Assembly: GCA_025929005.1 (NCBI GenBank)
Contig: JAICND010000125.1
Coordinates: 1-5,488, forward strand
Length of the DNA stretch: 5,488 nt
Source of the DNA: Acidimicrobiia bacterium
Lineage (GTDB): Bacteria > Actinomycetota > Acidimicrobiia > Spongiisociales > ZC4RG35
Reading direction: 5' to 3'
This document shows, in pieces, positions 5,079 through 5,488 of this stretch; the stretch's first letter is position 1, and the number at the start of each line of letters is the position of its first letter. A program made the translations under genes and the position numbers. The notes beneath the pieces were generated by a model. That model had not been told where the DNA came from and searched no databases. It saw only the letters and a list, made by a program, of their open reading frames with translations.

Positions 5079-5488
5079 ATGCCGGTGTCCTCAGGAAGGG
5101 GAGTCGTCAACTTCGCCTCGGAGATCGATCCGGCGGCCCTCGAGCAAGCAGAACGCACAGCTCGGCTACCTGTGGTGTTCGGTCACGTGGCGCTGATGCC
5201 GGATGCCCACGTGGGGATAGGTGCGACCGTGGGTTCGGTGATCGCCACTATCCGGGCGATCATCCCTGCAGCCGTTGGTGTCGACATCGGCTGCGGAATG
5301 GCGGCGCTTCGAACAAACCTCGCTGCGAATGACCTTCCCTCCGACCTCTCACCGTTGCTTCGCGCAGTTGCCGGCGCCATTCCGGCGGGCGTCGGCAAGG
5401 CTCACGAAACGGGGGTCGGTCCTGGCGATGTCTATCGCTTTGCCGGTCGTCCCGCCACGGTGCTAACCGATAAGCAGGAAGCAACCAT
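5079..5488 (+). CDS. rtcB: RtcB-type RNA ligase, N-terminal part (runs off window)
   Basis: An open frame from ATG 5079 to the window end gives 136 residues of an RtcB homologue. RtcB joins RNA 2',3'-cyclic phosphate (or 3'-phosphate) ends to 5'-OH ends using GTP and Mn2+, in tRNA splicing and RNA repair. Two hallmark blocks are seen: ALMPDAHVGIGATVGSVIA (38-56) and IIPAAVGVDIGCGMAAL (61-77). D69 and C72 in DIGC match metal ligands known from the family (Asp95 and Cys98 in the Pyrococcus enzyme). The later histidine ligands and the guanylylated His lie beyond the window, so integrity is untested; family members run about 400-480 residues. ATG 5079 is preferred because TGA 5076-5078 blocks any upstream start in this frame; GTG 5085 is the alternative. 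The N-terminus is a few residues shorter than E. coli RtcB (Cys78). The upstream methyltransferase abuts with no spacer, implying co-translation. No archease gene is visible here. Confidence 0.88.
   Translation, partial: MPVSSGRGVVNFASEIDPAALEQAERTARLPVVFGHVALMPDAHVGIGATVGSVIATIRAIIPAAVGVDIGCGMAALRTNLAANDLPSDLSPLLRAVAGAIPAGVGKAHETGVGPGDVYRFAGRPATVLTDKQEAT

Overview
The window is GC-rich (I estimate about 60% or more) and densely coded. It has tight gene junctions, a lipoprotein with a Thr/Pro-rich linker, and many GTC/GCC/CTC codons. This fits a high-GC actinobacterium, possibly of the Acidimicrobiia type. That placement is an impression from style and protein flavour, because no marker gene is present.

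Layout. (1) Bases 1-2461, plus strand, hold a compact probable operon of four genes: the C-terminal end of an unrecognised gene (stop at 234); a secreted cysteine-containing protein with a PKD-like segment (231-1082, ATGA overlap); a nitrilase with an intact Glu-Lys-Cys triad (1092-2021); and a hotdog-fold acyl-CoA thioesterase of the 4-hydroxybenzoyl-CoA thioesterase type (2021-2461, TGATG overlap). A perfect 9-bp GC-rich hairpin just after the last stop probably ends this unit. (2) Bases 2509-3849 hold a single membrane histidine kinase. Its N-terminal multi-pass domain is rich in histidines, and no response regulator lies beside it. (3) Bases 3863-4306, minus strand, encode a small predicted lipoprotein convergent with the kinase. 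(4) A 91-bp divergent intergenic region holds several short repeats. (5) Bases 4398-5488, plus strand, hold a class I SAM-dependent O-methyltransferase followed with no spacer by the start of an RtcB-type RNA ligase, which runs off the window.

Functionally, the nitrilase and thioesterase are translationally linked and both release carboxylic acids, from nitriles and acyl-CoA thioesters respectively. A shared small-molecule role is plausible but not shown. Their coupling to an exported structural-looking protein is harder to explain. The kinase is an orphan with an uncharacterised sensor. The methyltransferase and RtcB are co-transcribed by every visible sign, sitting in the same frame with only one TGA between them. 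I see no rRNA, tRNA, CRISPR array, insertion sequence or phage gene. The window reads as ordinary chromosomal core/accessory DNA with a few points worth checking, not as a clear new system.
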